NCBI GenBank assembly: GCA_965153355.1
Contig: OZ231126.1
Location: 23,498,001 to 23,562,000 of the forward strand
DNA: 64,000 bases
Direction: 5' to 3'
Source: Flaccisagitta enflata
Lineage: Eukaryota > Chaetognatha > Sagittoidea > Aphragmophora
In this document: positions 1-15,500 of the stretch, piece by piece
Layout: each line of letters starts with the position of its first letter
Position numbering within the stretch: the stretch's first letter is position 1
Translations under genes and position numbers: made by a program
Notes under the pieces: model-generated
Databases searched by the model: none
What the model was told of the DNA's origin: nothing
The model's input: the letters and a program-made list of their open reading frames with translations, nothing else

Positions 1-176
1 AAGAGAATGACAAAAATGGGTCTACGTTTACAAGAGGACCACACTTAAAAAACTAGGGAATGTCTTTTGCTTTTGACGCTACTTGCTCCTACCGTCTATA
101 ATTTGACTCTCATTCTCGTTCATCTGCATCTCTCGCGCATCGAAATATTGATTTGATTGTTGATATAGGGTTAGGG

Positions 177-287
177 CAGCGATGTATGGCAAGGGACTTC
201 AGGGACATCACGTGACGTCCCTGCTGTCGGGCTTGAAAGTTTGTCGGGCTTGAAATTGTATAGTGAACAAATTTTGAAGGAAGGGGA

Positions 288-380
<93 letters not shown>

Positions 381-796
381 AAGAGAGAGAGTGGCAGACA
401 GACAGACAAACAAACAGACAGACTGACAGATACACACAACAGAAAAACTTTATTGAATCAAATCCTATGGGGGAAATAATAAATTAGTTTGCAAAACGAA
501 ATGAGGCAAGGGCTTGATTGATATGTGATGAAGATTAGCATGCTTTGCCCCCACCTTCTATTCAGTTTTTCTAGATACTTTTTTTGCACAATACACTAAA
601 TTGTATGAATCAATTGAAAACAGATCTAAATGATAAAGAAATAACCTACTCGTTTGTTTGTCACGTTTTGTCTAGTATTGGCTTAGAAAGCATAGAAATC
701 ATAGCAAATCAGTTAAAAGGCTGTCTTGCTTAGATTGGCTGTCGTGCTTAGAATTGGCATTGAAGTCCCTAGGCTCCAAGCTGCCATACATCGCTG
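177..796 (+). mobile_element. H1a: non-autonomous hAT-type element (620 bp)
   Basis: Terminal inverted repeats CAGCGATGTATGGCA start at 177 and end at 796. The element is flanked by an exact 8-bp duplication GGTTAGGG (169-176 and 797-804). An 8-bp TSD plus a CAGNG-type terminus is the signature of the hAT superfamily. No transposase is encoded. The interior holds a GA tract (about 297-376), a GACA/AAAC stretch and AT-rich DNA. It is almost identical, in opposite orientation, to H1b at 46868-47488, and related to H1c and H1d, so the family was active recently. The target was a TTAGGG-like repeat. Confidence 0.9.
297..376. repeat. (GA)n microsatellite inside H1a
   Basis: About 80 bp of nearly pure GA occupy the same internal position as GA/CT tracts in H1b, H1c and H1d. 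The microsatellite is therefore carried and spread by the transposon. Confidence 0.95.
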
Positions 797-1075
797 GGTT
801 AGGGATTGGTTGGGGGTAGGGTTGGGTTTGGTAGGGTTGGGTTTAGGGCTAGGGTTGGGTTTAGGGTTAGGGGTCGGGTTGGATTTAGGGAAAGAGGTAG
901 GGTTGGGTTTAGGGGTAAGAGGGGTTTAGGGGTAGGGGGGTTGTGGGGGGGATTAGGGGTAGGGGAAGGTGGGGAGTTAGGGGTAGGGTTGGGTTTAGGG
1001 TAGGGTTGGGTTTTGGGTTAGGTTTAGGGGTAGGGTTGGATTTAGGGGGTGGGGGGGGTTAGGGTAGGGGTGGGA
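797..1075 (+). repeat. Degenerate telomere-like (TTAGGG variant) tract
   Basis: About 280 bp of G-rich sequence are built from GGGTTA, GGGTTTA, TTGGG and GGGGTAGGG variants. The 8 bp left of H1a (169-176, GGTTAGGG) belongs to the same tract, so H1a landed near its left edge. It may be an interstitial telomeric relic or a subtelomeric block. The 6-bp TTAGGG core is typical of many animals and differs from the TTAGG of most arthropods, but the tract is too decayed to prove the telomere type. Confidence 0.6.
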
Positions 1076-1204
1076 ATGGTTGAATTTGTGGATTTTATTT
1101 CAGATATGTACCAGTGCACACTGTTTGGCGAAAAAGACTCGGTTACAGACACTAAAAAAAGTGTGGTCCTCTTGTAAACCTTTGCTCAAAAATGTTTACT
1201 TTTT

Positions 1205-2157
1205 GATTTCGAAATTCTGAAGGAGAAAAGTATGAGATGAAAAGAAATAGAAGAGAAATACAGAGATGGAAATAAAGGTGGGCATTTCTTGATTCCTTCA
1301 AATAAGCATTTAAAAGAATTACTTTGACTATCTTTTCTACTGTGACAAAATTACTTCCAATTCCACTGAAGCTCGAATTGCAAAAGACACTAGTTATTTT
1401 TCATTCCACTGAAGCACTAGGGTGTGCTTCAGTGGAAATAATTTCAACGCAAGCACGAATTTTGTAATTAAGAGGATGCCCCGAAAATGGTCTATTTATT
1501 GAATCACGATTTCCGGGCCGGAAATTAGGCCAGTCAAAGCCCATTCCACTGAAGCACGACCTCGTTCTTCAGTGGAATTGGAATTCGTGCTTTAGTGGAT
1601 TAACTCTTGACATCTTTTAATACTGCAATTGACCTCTTTTTATGCTGCAATGAAATAAGAAGTCACTAAGGTATTTTTTGATTGGTTGCAAATATGTCAG
1701 TGGAATAAGAAAATTGTTTAATTCTTATTTCAAATTTTCTGTTTCTTTTATCAATGAATAATTCCCTATACTCATTTTTCTCCTATCAATTTTGGTTTTA
1801 AAGGAAAATAAATTTTTTCACATACCATTGTTTCTTATCTAAATAATGAAAACTTAGCAAATTTAAAAAAATGTTTTCTTTTTAATTTCGAAATTCTCAA
1901 GGAGAAAAGAATGAGATGAAAAGAAATAGAAGAGAAATACAGAGATGGAAATAAAGGTGGGCATTTCTTGATTCCTTCAAATAAGCATTTAAAAGAATTA
2001 CTTTGACTATCTTTTCTACTGTGACAAAATTACTTCCAATTCCAGCTCGAATTGCAAAGGACACTAGTTATTTTTCATTCCACTAAAGCACTAGGGTGTG
2101 CTTCAGTGGAAATAATTTTAACTCAAGCACGAATTTCGTGATTAAGAGGATGCCCCA
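1205..2157. repeat. Direct duplication of a 275-bp segment (1205-1480 and 1885-2157)
   Basis: Two direct copies about 680 bp apart differ by only scattered substitutions and one small deletion. Each includes a hairpin with arms TTCCACTGAAGCAC; at 1404-1437 the 14-bp arms are perfect around a 6-base loop. A related hairpin lies between the copies at 1544-1577. The pair could be a segmental duplication or two copies of a short element whose end is the CACTGAAGCAC palindrome. The rest of 1481-1884 is AT-rich and unrecognised. Confidence 0.8.
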
Positions 2158-5786
<3,629 letters not shown>

Positions 5787-5939
5787 AGAGAAAGAGAGAT
5801 GATTGCATCAAACCAAATTCTGTTTGCATAAAGTAGTCATATAGAGGTTGAATGTTGAAAAAGAATACAAAAGGCTGAAGTCCTTACATCAAGCTATTTA
5901 AGGGAAGAATTTGTAAAAATGTTTTAACAGTAATCAGAA

Positions 5940-6359
5940 TAGTCGCAAAAGCGTTAGATGGTACCTGTGCCCTGCTTAAGTAGGTTGTGGTTGAAGCTGA
6001 GGGGGGAGTAGCGGCTCCGGCTGATGACTGTATGGGGAATTTTTTCCTCCTTCTCCTCCGCACCCTCCCCAGCCTCCAGGCCCATTTCTCAGCCTGGAGG
6101 CCCATATCCCAGCCTCGAGGCCCAGATTCCAGTCTTGAGGCCCAAATCCCTGGAGAGTGGAATCTGGGCCTTGGGATTTGGGCCTGAGGTGGGATTTGGG
6201 CCTCAAGACTGGAATTTGGGCCTCAGGTTGGGATATGGGCCTCCAGGTTGAGAAATGGGCCTGGAGGCTGGGGGAGGGGGGGTATGGGAGGAGCATGAGA
6301 AGGAGGAGAAAATTCTCCATGTGTGAAAGATAGGTCATCGACTTTCCGGGCCGCTGCCC
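5940..6359 (+). mobile_element. B1: family B element
   Basis: The left end TAGTCGCAAAAGCG follows AA. The right end is GGGCCGCTGCCC, followed by AAAA. Internally the weakened left arm (AGCGGCTCCGGCTGATGA) and right arm (GGTCATCGACTTTCCGGG) face each other around a core of 20-bp units of the GCCCAGATTCCAGTCTTGAG type, some inverted. It lies 170 bp before the 40-bp satellite. Confidence 0.75.
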
Positions 6360-6530
6360 AAAAGATATTTGACTGGAAGTATCAATATAGGGAGAAAATT
6401 CTGTCCTTACATCACGAAGAAAATTTCCAAACATACTCAGTTAAGGAAGAAAAATGCAAATGGTGGTGTGGGATGTTACATATCCATAATCACGGGTAAG
6501 AAATTGCCTATGATGTATATTTTTTGCTTG

Positions 6531-9500
6531 AGGGGCTGAGAACGAATGGGCGGGGCTCCCGCCCGTTCGGAGTGGCTGAGAACGAATGGGCGGGGCTCCC
6601 GCCCGTTCGGAGTGGCTGAGAACGAATGGGCGGGGCTCCCGCCCGTTCGGAGTGGCTGAGAACGAATGGGCGGGGCTCCCGCCCGTTCGGGGTGGCTGAG
6701 AATCCACGGGCGGGGCCTCGCCGTTCGGAGGAGCGGGAGAACGAATGGGCGGGGGCTCCTGGCCCGCTCAGAGTGGCTGAGAACGAATGGGCGGGGCTCC
6801 CTACCGCTCGGAGTGGCTGAGAACGAATGGGCGGGGGTCTCGCCTGCCCGGAGTGGCTGAGAACGCACGGGGCGGGGGCTCGCCCGCTTGGAGTGGCTGA
6901 GAACGACTGGGCGCTACTCCCGCCCGTTGGGAGTGGCTGAGAACAAACGGGCGGGGCTCCTGCCCGCTTTTGCGAGTGCTGAGAACGACGGCGGCTCCCC
7001 GCCCATCTCGCCGAGTGGCTGAGAACGAATGGGCGGGGCTCCCGCCCGTTCGGAGTGGCTGAGAACGAATGGGCGGGGCTCCCGCCCGTTCGGAGTGGCT
7101 GAGAACGAATGGGCGGGCCTCCCGCCCGTTCGGAGTGCATGAGAACGAATGGTGGGGCCCTGCCCGCTCGGGAGGGCTGAGAACGAATGGCTGGCCTCAC
7201 TGTCCCGGAGTGGCTGAGAACGCAATGGGCGGCCCGCCCGTTCGGAGGGCGAGGAACAAATGGAAGGGGCTCCCTTCCGTCTCGGAGTGGCTGAGAACGA
7301 ATGGGCGGGGCTCCCGCCCGTTCGGAGTGGCTGAGAACGAATGGGCGGGGCTCCCGCCCGTTCGGAGTGGCTGAGAACGAATGGGCGGGGCTCCCGCCCG
7401 TTCGGAGTGGCTGAGAACGAATGGGCGGGGCTCCCGCCCGTTCGGAGTGGCTGAGAACGAATGGGCGGGGCTCCCGCCCGTTCGGAGTGGCTGAGAACGA
7501 ATGGGCGGGGCTCCCGCCCGTTCGGAGTGGCTGAGAACGAATGGGCGGGGCTCCCGCCCGTTCGGAGTGGCTGAGAACGAATGGGCGGGGCTCCCGCCCG
7601 TTCGGAGTGGCTGAGAACGAATGGGCGGGGCTCCCGCCCGTTCGGAGTGGCTGAGAACGAATGGGCGGGCCTCCCGCCCGTTCGGAGTGGCTGAGAACGA
7701 ATGGGCGGGGCTCCCGCCCGTTCGGAGTGGCTGAGAACGAATGCATGGGCTCCCGCCTGTTCGGAGTGGCTGAGAACGCACGTGGCGGGGCTCCCGCCAT
7801 CTCGGAAAGGCTGAGAATGACATGGGGCCTCACTCGCGCTCGAAAGGCTGAGAAACGAATGGCGCTCCCGCTTGTTGGGGAGGGCTGAGAACGAATGGGC
7901 GAAGCTCCGCCCGTTCGGAGTGGCTGAGAACGAATGGGCGGCTCCCGCCCGCTCGGAGAGGCTGAGATCGAATGGGCGGGGCTCCCGCCCGTTCGGAGTG
8001 GCTGAGAACGAATGGGCGGGGCTCCCGCCCGTTCGGAGTGGCTGAGAACGAATGGGCGGGGCTCCCGCCCGTTCGGAGTGGCTGAGAACGAATGGGCGCG
8101 GCTCCCGCCCGCTCGAGTGGCTGAGAATCCAATGGGTGGCCCTACCGCTCGGGAGGGGCAGAGAACGAATGGGCGGGGCTCCCGCCCGTTCGGAGTGGCT
8201 GAGAACGAATGGGCGGGGCTCCCGCCCGTTCGGAGTGGCTGAGAACGAATGGCCGGGGCTCCCGCTCGTTCAGAGTGGCTGAGAACGAATGGGCTGGGGC
8301 TCCCGCCTGCCGTTCGGAGTGGCTGAGAACGAATGGGCGGGCTCCCCGCCTGCTCGGGAGTGGCTGAGACCCACGGCGGCTCTACTGCCGAGTGGCTGAG
8401 AACAAATGGGCGGGCATCCCGCCCGTTCGGAGTGGCTGAGAACGAACGGGGGGGGGTCCCACTCGCTCGGAGTGGCTGAGAACGAATGGGCGGACCTCCC
8501 GCCCGTTCGGAGTGGCTGAGAACCTACGAGCGGGCCTCCCGCCCGTTCGGAGTGGCTGAGAACGGCCGGGCGGCTCACTGCCCGGGGAGGTGGCTGAGAA
8601 TGACTGCTGGCCTCTCCCGCCCGCTCGGAGTGGCTGAGAACGAATGGGAAGTGGCTCCCGCCCGTTCCGAGTGGCTGAGAACGAATGGGCGGGGCTCCCG
8701 CCCGTTCGGAGTGGCTGAGAACGAATGGGCGGGGCTCCCGCCCGTTCGGAGTGGCTGAGAACGAATGGGCGGGGCTCCCGCCCGTTCGGAGTGGCTGAGA
8801 ACGAATGGGCGGGGCTCCCGCCCGTTCGGAGTGGCTGAGAACGAATGGGCGGGCCTCCCGCCCGTCTCGGAGTGGGCTGAGAACGCAATGGGCGGGGCTC
8901 CCCACCGCTCGGAGTGGCTGAGAACGAATGGGCGGGGCTCCTGCCCGTTCGGAGTGGCTGAGAACGAATGGGCTGGGCTCCCGCCCTGCTCGGGAGTGGC
9001 TGAGAATCCACGGGCGGCTCTCCGCCTGCTCGGAGTGGCTGAGAACGAATGGGCCTGGCTCCCGCCCGTTCGGAGTGGCTGAGAACGAACGGGTGGGCCT
9101 CCCGCCCGCTCGGAGGGGAAGAGAATGAATGGGCGGGCCTCCCGCCCATTCGAGGAGTTGAGAACGAATGTGGGCGGCTCCCGCCATTCGGAGGGCAGGA
9201 GAAATCCACTGGGCTAGGCTCCTGCCCGTCGGGAGTGGAGAACGAATGGGCGGCTCCCGCCCCACCGGAGTGGCTGAGAACGAATGGGCGGGGCTCCCGC
9301 CCGTTCGGAGTGGCTGAGAACAAATGGGCGGGGCTCTCGTCCGTTCGGAGTGGGCGAGAACGGCACGGGGCGGGGCTCACTCACCGGGAGAGTGGCCGTG
9401 AACAAATGGGCGGGGCTCCCGCCCGTTCGGAGTGGCTGAGAACGAATGGGCGGGGCTCCCGCCTGCTCGGAGTGGCTGAGAACGCGTGGGCGGGCTCCCG

Positions 9501-12500
9501 CCCGTTCGGAGTGGCTGAGAACGATAGGCGGGGCCTCGCCCGCTGAGTAGCTGAGAACGAATGGGCGGCTCCCGCCCGCTCGAAAGGCTGGAGAACGAGC
9601 CGTGGGCGAGCTCCCGCCCGGCCCGAAGGCTGGGCGGAGAACGACGGGCGGGGCTCCCGCCGGCTCGAGGGTTGAGAACGAATGGGGCGGGCTCCCGCCC
9701 GTCTGGAGTGGCTGAGAACGAATGGGCGGGGCTCCCGCCCGTTCGGAGTGGCTGAGAACGAATGGGCGGGGCTCCCGCCCGTTCGGAGTGGCTGAGAACG
9801 AATGGGCGGGGCTCCCGCCCGTTCGGAGTGGCTGAGAACGAATGGGCGGGGCTCCCGCCCGTTCGGAGTGGCTGAGAACGAATGGGCGGGGCTCCGCCCG
9901 GCTCGGGAGTGGCTGAGAACGAATGACAGGGGCTCTCCCGCCTGCTCCGGAGGGCCGAATCCACTGGCGGGCTCTCCGCCTGCCTGGGAGTGGCTACACG
10001 AATGGCGGCTCCCACCCGTTCGGGAGGGGCTGAGAACGAATGGGCGGGGCTCCCGCCCGTTCGGAGTGGCTGAGAACGAATGGGCGGGGCTCCCGCCCGT
10101 TCGGAGTGGCTGAGAACGAATGGGCGGGGCTCCCGCCCGTTCGGAGTGGCTGAGAACGAATGGGCGGGGCTCCCGCCCGCTCGGAGTGGCTGAGAACGAA
10201 TGGGCGGGCTCCCCGCCGCTCGGAGGGCTGAGAACGAATGGTCAGCCCCGCCCGCCGGAGTGGCTGAGAACGACCGGCGGGCCTCGCCCGTCTTCGGGAG
10301 TGGTTGAGAACGAATGTGGGCGTGGGGCTCCCGCCTGCTCGGGAGGGCTGAGACCACTGGGCGGGCCTCCGCCCGCTCGGAGTGGCTGGAGAACGACGGT
10401 GGGGCTCCCGCCCGCTTCCTCGGGAGTGGCTGAGAACGAATTGGCGAAGCTCCCGCCTGCCCGGGAGGGCTGAGAACGAATGGGCGGGGCTCCCGCCCGT
10501 TCGGAGTGGCTGAGAACGAATGGGCGGGCCTCCCGCCTGCTCGGGAGTGGCTGAGAACAAATGGGTGGGCTCCCCGGCCCGTTCGGGAGGGCTGAGAACG
10601 AATGGTGAGGCCTCCGCCCGTTCGGAGTGGCTGAGAACACTGCTTGGCCGAGTGGCGGTCGGGCGGGGCCTCACCCGTCTCGGAGTGGCTGAGAACGAAC
10701 GGCGGGGCTCCCGCCCGCTCGGGAGTGGCTGAGAACAAATGGGCTGGCTCCCGCCTCGGGAGTGGCTGAGAACGAAATGGGCGGGGCTCCTACTGCTCGG
10801 AGTGGCTGAGAACGAATGGACGCAGCTCCCGCCGTTCGGAGTGGCTGAGAACGAATGGGCGGGCTCCCGCCTGCTCGGAGTGGCTGAGAACGAATGAACG
10901 GCGCCAGCCCGTTCGGAGTGGCTGAGAACGAATGGGCGGCTCCCTTCCGCTGGGAGTGGCTGAGACCACTGCTGGGGCTCCTGCCCGTGGGAGTGGCTGA
11001 GAACACCAGGCGAGCCCTCCGCTGGGAGTGGCTGAGAATGGCGGGCGTGGCTCCCGCCTGTTCGGAGTGGCTGAGAACGAATGGGCGGGGCTCCCGCCCG
11101 TTCGGAGTGGCTGAGAACGAATGGGCGGGGCTCCCGCCCGTTCGGAGTGGCTGAGAACGAATGGGCGGGGCTCCCGCCCGTTCGGAGTGGCTGAGAACGA
11201 ATGGGCGGGGCTCCCGCCCGTTCGGAGTGGCTGAGAACGAATGGGCGGGCTCCCGCCCGTCGGAGTGGCTGAGAACGAATGGGCGGGGCTCCTGCCCATC
11301 CGGAGTGGCTGAGAACGAACGGCGTGGCCTCCTGCCTGCTCGGAGTGGCTGAGACGAATGGGCGGGCCTCCCGCCTGCTCGGAGTGGCTGAGAACGAATG
11401 GGCGGGCTCCCGCCCGTTCGGAGTGGCTGAGAACGAATGGGCGGGGCTCCCGCCCGTTCGGAGTGGCTGAGAACGAATGGGCGGGGCTCCCGCCCGTTCG
11501 GAGTGGCTGAGAACGAATGGGCGGGGCTCCCGCCCGTTCGGAGTGGCTGAGAACGAATGGGCGGGGCTCCCGCCCGTTCGGAGTGGCTGAGAACAAATGG
11601 GCGGGGCTCCCGCCCGTTCGGAGTGGCTGAGAACGAATGGGCGGGGCTCCCGCCCGTTCGGAGTGGCTGAGAACGAATGGGCGGGGCTCCCGCCCGTTCG
11701 GAGTGGCTGAGAACGAATGGGCGGGGCTCCCGCCCGTTCGGAGTGGCTGAGAACGAATGGGCGGGGCTCCCGCCCGTTCGGAGTGGCTGAGAACGAATGG
11801 GCGGGGCTCCCGCCCGTTCGGAGTGGCTGAGAACGAATGGGCGGGGCTCCCGCCCGCTCGGAGGGCTGAGAACGAATGGGGCCGGGCTCCCGCCGTTATT
11901 CGGGAGTGGCTGAGACGGACGGGGGCTCCGCCCCTTCGGAGTGGCTGAGAACGAATGGGCGGGGCCCCCGCCCGTTCGGGAGTGGCTGAGAATGAATGGA
12001 CGGGGCTCCCGCCCGTTCGGAGTGGCTGAGAATGAATGGCGGCTCCCGCCCGTCTGAGTGGCTGAGAATGAATGGCGTGGCCTCCTGCTCGGAGGGCTGA
12101 GAAACGAATGGGGCGAGGCTCCCGCCCGTCTCGGAGGGAAAGGAGAACGAATGGGCGGGGCCCTGCCCGTTCGGAGTGGCTGAGAACGGGCGGGCTCCGC
12201 CCGTTCGGGAGTGGCTGAGAACCGGGCTCCTGCCCGCTCGGGAGTGGTTGAGAACGAATGGGCGGGCTCCCGCCCGTCCGAGTGGCTGAGAACGAATGGG
12301 CAGGCTCGCCCGCTTGGAGTGGCTGAGAACAATGGGTGGGGCTCTTGCCCGCCCGGGAGTGGCTGAGAACGAATGGGCGGCCTCCCGCCCGTTCGGAGTG
12401 CTTGAGAACGAATGGGCGGGGCCCTACTGAGTGGCTGAGAACGAATGGGCGGGCCCGCCCGTTCGGAGTGGCTGAGAACGAATGGGCGGGGCTCCCGCCT

Positions 12501-15500
12501 GCTCGAGGGCTGAGAACGATCGGGCGGGGCTCCCGCCCGTCGGGAGTGGCTGAGAACGAATGGGCGGGGGCTCGCCTGCTCGGAGTGGCTGAGAACGAAT
12601 GGGTGGGCTCCTCCCGTGAGGAAGCTGAGAACAAATGGGTGGGCTCCCGCCTGCTCGAGGGCCAAGAATGAATGGGCGGGGCTCCCGCTCGTTCGGAGTG
12701 GCCGAGAACGAATGGGCCCGCCGCCGGAGTGGCTGAGAACGCACGGGCGGGCTCCTCCGCTCGGAGTGGCTGAGAACGAATGGGCAGGGCTCGCCCGTCG
12801 GGGAGGCTGAGAACGAATGGGCGGGGCTCCCGCCCGCTCGGAGTGGCTGAGAACGAATGGGGGGCTCCCGCCCGTTCGGAGTGGCTGAGAACGAATGGGC
12901 GGGGCCCGGCCTCGCCTCGGAGTGGCTGAGAACGATGGGGAGTGGGGCTCCTGCCCGCTGGGAGTGGCTGAGAATGAATGGGCGGCTCCCGCCCGCTTGG
13001 AGTGGCTGAGAATGAATGGGCGGGCTCCCGCCTGTTTGGAGTGGCTGAGAACAAATGGCGGCCCGCCTCGGGAGGGCCGAGAACGAATGGGCGGTGGGGC
13101 CCCGCCTGTTCGGAGTGGCTGAGAACGAATGGGGCGGGGCTCCTTCCGTCGGAGTGGCTAAGAACGAATGGGGGGCTCCCGCCTGTTCGGAGTGGCTGAG
13201 AACGAATGGGTGCTCCCGCCCGTCGGGAGGGCTGAGAACGAATGCTGGGCTCCCGCCCGCCTGTGCTGAGAACCCACGGGCGGCTCCCGCCTGCTCGGGG
13301 AGTGGTCGGAGTGGCTGAGGGTCTAATGGAGGCCTCCCGCCCGGTCGAGGTGGCTGAGAATCCAATGGGCGGCCTCCTGCCCGCTCGGAGTGGCTGAGAA
13401 CGCCGGGGCGGGGCTCCCGCCCGTTCGGAGTGGCCGGAGAACGCACGGCGGGGCTCCCGCCCGCTCGGAGTGGCTGAGAACGACGGCGGGGGGCCTGCCC
13501 GTTCGGGAGGGCTGGAGAACGAATGGGCGGGGCTCCCTGTTCGGAGTGGCTGAGAACGAATGGGCGGGGGCTCGCCCGCCGGAGTGGCTGAGAACAATGG
13601 CGGGCCTCCCGCCCGCTCGGGAGGGGCTGAGACAAATGGGCGGGGCTCCCGCCTGTTCGGAGTGGCTGAGAACGAATGGGCGGGCCTCCCGCCTGTTCGG
13701 AGTGGCTGAGAACGAATGGGCGCAGCCCCCGCCCGTCTGGAGTGGCTGAGAACGAATGGCAGGCCTGCCCGTCGGAGGGTTGAGAATCGAATGAAGGGCT
13801 CCCGGCCTGCTCGGGAGTGGCTGAGAACGACCGTGGCGGGGGCTCCCGCCCGTTCGGAGTGGCTGAGAATGCGGGCGGGGCTCCCGCCTGCTCGGAGGGC
13901 TGAGAACGCACGGGCGGGGCTCCCGCCCGCTCGGAGTGGCTGAGAACGAATGGGCGGGGCTCCCGCCCGTTCGGAGTGGCTGAGAACGAATGGGCGGGGC
14001 TCCCGCCCGTTCGGAGTGGCTGAGAACAAATGGGCGGGGCTCCCGCCCGTTCGGAGTGGCTGAGAACGAATGGGCGGGGCTCCCGCCCGTTCGGAGTGGC
14101 TGAGAACGAATGGGCGGGGCTCCCGCCCGTTCGGAGTGGCTGAGAACGAATGGGCGGGGCTCCCGCCCGTTTGGAGTGGCTGAGAACGAATGGGCGGGGC
14201 TCCCGCCCGTTCGGAGTGGCTGAGAACGAATGGGCGGGGCTCCCGCCCGTTCGGAGTGGCTGAGAACGAATGGGCGGGGCTCCCGCCCGTTCGGAGTGGC
14301 TGAGAACGAATGGGCGGGGCTCCCGCCCGTTCGGAGTGGCTGAGAACGAATGGGCGGGGCTCCCGCCCGTTCGGAGTGGCTGAGAACGAATGGGCGGGGC
14401 TCCCGCCCGTTCGGAGTGGCTGAGAACGAATGGGCGGGGCTCCCGCCCGTTCGGAGTGGCTGAGAACGAATGGGCGGGGCTCCCGCCCGTTCGGAGTGGC
14501 TGAGAACGAATGGGCGGGGCTCCCGCCCGTTCGGAGTGGCTGAGAACGAATGGGCGGGGCTCCCGCCCGTTCGGAGTGGCTGAGAACGAATGGGCGGGGC
14601 TCCCGCCCGTTCGGAGTGGCTGAGAACGAATGGGCGGGGCTCCCGCCCGTTCGGAGTGGCTGAGAACGAATGGGCGGGGCTCCCGCCCGTTCGGAGTGGC
14701 TGAGAACGAATGGGCGGGGCTCCCGCCCGTCGGGAGTGGCTGAGAACGAATGGGCGGGGCTCCTACCAAGCTGGGAGGTGGCTGAGAACGAATGGCGGCT
14801 CCGCCTGTCGGAGTGGCTGAGAACGAACAAGGGCTCCTGCCCGTGCGGAGGGTTGAGAATCGAATGTAAGGGCCTCCTACTCACTGGAGTGGCTGCTGAG
14901 AACGAATGTGGCTGGGCCTCGCCTGCTCGGAGAAGGAGAACGAATGGGGCGGGCCTCCCGCCCGCCGGAGGGCTGAGAACGGTCGGGCGGCCCCGCCTGC
15001 CCGGAGTGGCTGAGAATCACGGCGGCCTCTGCTCACCCGAGGGCTGAGAACGAAGGCTGGCCCGCCCGCTCGGGAATGGCTGAACACGTGGGCGGGGCCT
15101 CCCGCCCGCTCGGGAGTGGTGCTGAGAACGAATGGGCGGGGGCTCCCGCCCGTTCGGAGTGGCTGAGAACGAATGGGCGGGGCTCCCGCCCGTTCGGAGT
15201 GGCTGAGAACGAATGGGCGGGGCTCCCGCCCGTTCGGAGTGGCTGAGAACGAATGGGCGGGGCTCCCGCCCGTTCGGAGTGGCTGAGAACGAATGGGCGG
15301 GGCTCCCGCTCGTTCGGAAGGGCTGAGAACGACGGGGCGGGGCTCCCGCCCGCTCGGAGAGGCTGAGAACGAATGGCGGGCCTGCCGGGAGTGGCTGGGC
15401 TGAGAACGCAATGGGCTGGGGCCTCGCCTGCCTCGGGAGGGCTGAGTAACGAATGGGCGGGGCTCCCGCCCGTTCGGAGAGTGGGACATGAGAACGCACG

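Larger units (their letters stand above)
26..1179. repeat. 20-bp inverted repeat pair bracketing the left 1.1 kb
   Basis: GTTTACAAGAGGACCACACT at 26-45 recurs as its exact reverse complement at 1160-1179. The arms enclose the H1a hAT element and the telomere-like tract. They may be the ends of an older element that hosted both. Similarity outside the 20 bp fades and no TSD was found, so the class is open and the left end may lie outside the window. Confidence 0.6.

Noticed and set aside
10790-14884. Long minus-strand open frame of 1364 codons
   Set aside because: It translates the 40-bp satellite. All three frames of the unit are open, so length is no evidence of coding.
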